The translations under genes and the position numbers were made by a program. From positions 62,001 through 126,000 of the forward strand of contig NZ_JABBNU010000006.1 of assembly GCF_012926615.1 (NCBI RefSeq): a DNA stretch of 64,000 nucleotides, in the 5' to 3' direction. This DNA is from Marinigracilibium pacificum. Lineage in GTDB: Bacteria; Bacteroidota; Bacteroidia; Cytophagales; Cyclobacteriaceae. Positions within the stretch are counted from its first letter, which is position 1. Every line of letters begins with the position of its first letter. Positions 63,947 to 64,000 of the stretch are shown in pieces. The notes below the pieces were generated by a model, which was not told the origin of the DNA, did not search any database, and worked only from the letters and a program-made list of their open reading frames with translations.

Positions 63947-64000
63947 TTCAGAGCCAAAATATAATAAATGAATGGATTGCGAAATTTTCTTTTTATGAGA

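Noticed and set aside
1-64000. tRNA, rRNA, CRISPR array, IS element or prophage
   Set aside because: No cloverleaf-like sequence, spaced identical repeats, transposase or phage gene recognised on reading; a tRNAscan or CRISPR finder could still overturn this.

Overview
The window is a stretch of an AT-rich chromosome from a Bacteroidota bacterium, most likely a gliding member of the Cytophagales. The reasons are the gliding lipoprotein gldH, type IX secretion (T9SS) parts of the PorP/SprF and PorE kind, a giant secreted protein with a gliding-motility-associated C-terminal sorting domain, a TonB-dependent receptor, an archaeal/eukaryal-type ProRS, ricT, DUF2723, DUF5687 and GWxTD families, starts without Shine-Dalgarno sequences, and several matches to the Bacteroidota promoter pattern (TTG, about 17-23 bases, TAnnTTTG). 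I saw no rRNA, tRNA, CRISPR array, insertion sequence, phage gene or integration site. Almost everything looks like core chromosome.

Layout. 1-5.1 kb: dacA (cut by the window edge) and folP on the minus strand, diverging from a tandem-duplicated DUF1599 gene, a DoxX/MauE-like membrane gene, a lone DppB-type permease and aroK. 5.1-11.3 kb: a secreted amidase, a FadL/OmpP1-like outer-membrane protein, a low-complexity exported protein and proS. 11.4-16.5 kb: nfeD-floA, then hemA with a WG-repeat protein behind it. 16.6-21.6 kb: a ComEA-like triple HhH protein and a 1339-residue SF1 helicase with a nuclease-like tail that seems to have lost its catalytic Glu. 21.6-32.2 kb: ricT-gldH, purD, a HAD phosphatase, recQ, kdsD, manC, rlmB and a GWxTD protein. 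32.2-36.1 kb: a methyltransferase and a DUF2723 membrane protein. 36.2-46.4 kb: an envelope cluster with a PorE-like OmpA protein, a Ste24-type protease, a PorP/SprF protein and, divergently, a 1756-residue type B T9SS cargo protein. 46.5-52.9 kb: yaaA, a Rid-like protein, a small secreted protein, a NUDIX protein, rimK facing a RimB-like aspartyl protease, and an SDR-histidine kinase pair. 52.9-56.2 kb: a TonB receptor preceded by a His-rich secreted protein, then an OsmC protein. 56.2-64 kb: a kinase-less propeller/GAF sensor, a roughly 600-base gap holding one 51-codon gene, an ABC ATPase with its DUF5687 permease, a DUF4184 protein, a tiny PLDc_N-like membrane protein, a TM2 protein and a DUF2752 protein.

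How they fit together. Cell-wall and envelope building is well represented: the amidase, kdsD for LPS Kdo, manC for GDP-mannose, DUF2723, and the T9SS set with gldH. Nucleotide signalling (dacA) sits with folate synthesis. Two gene pairs suggest paired opposing or cooperating activities: rimK with a RimB-like protease (adding and perhaps trimming glutamates on ribosomal protein S6), and the His-rich protein with the TonB receptor (probably metal acquisition). I found no clear undescribed multi-gene system. The best leads are the His-rich/TonB pair with its AT-rich palindromic upstream region, the helicase with a decayed nuclease-like tail, the sensor without a kinase, the T9SS cluster and the 51-residue orphan gene.
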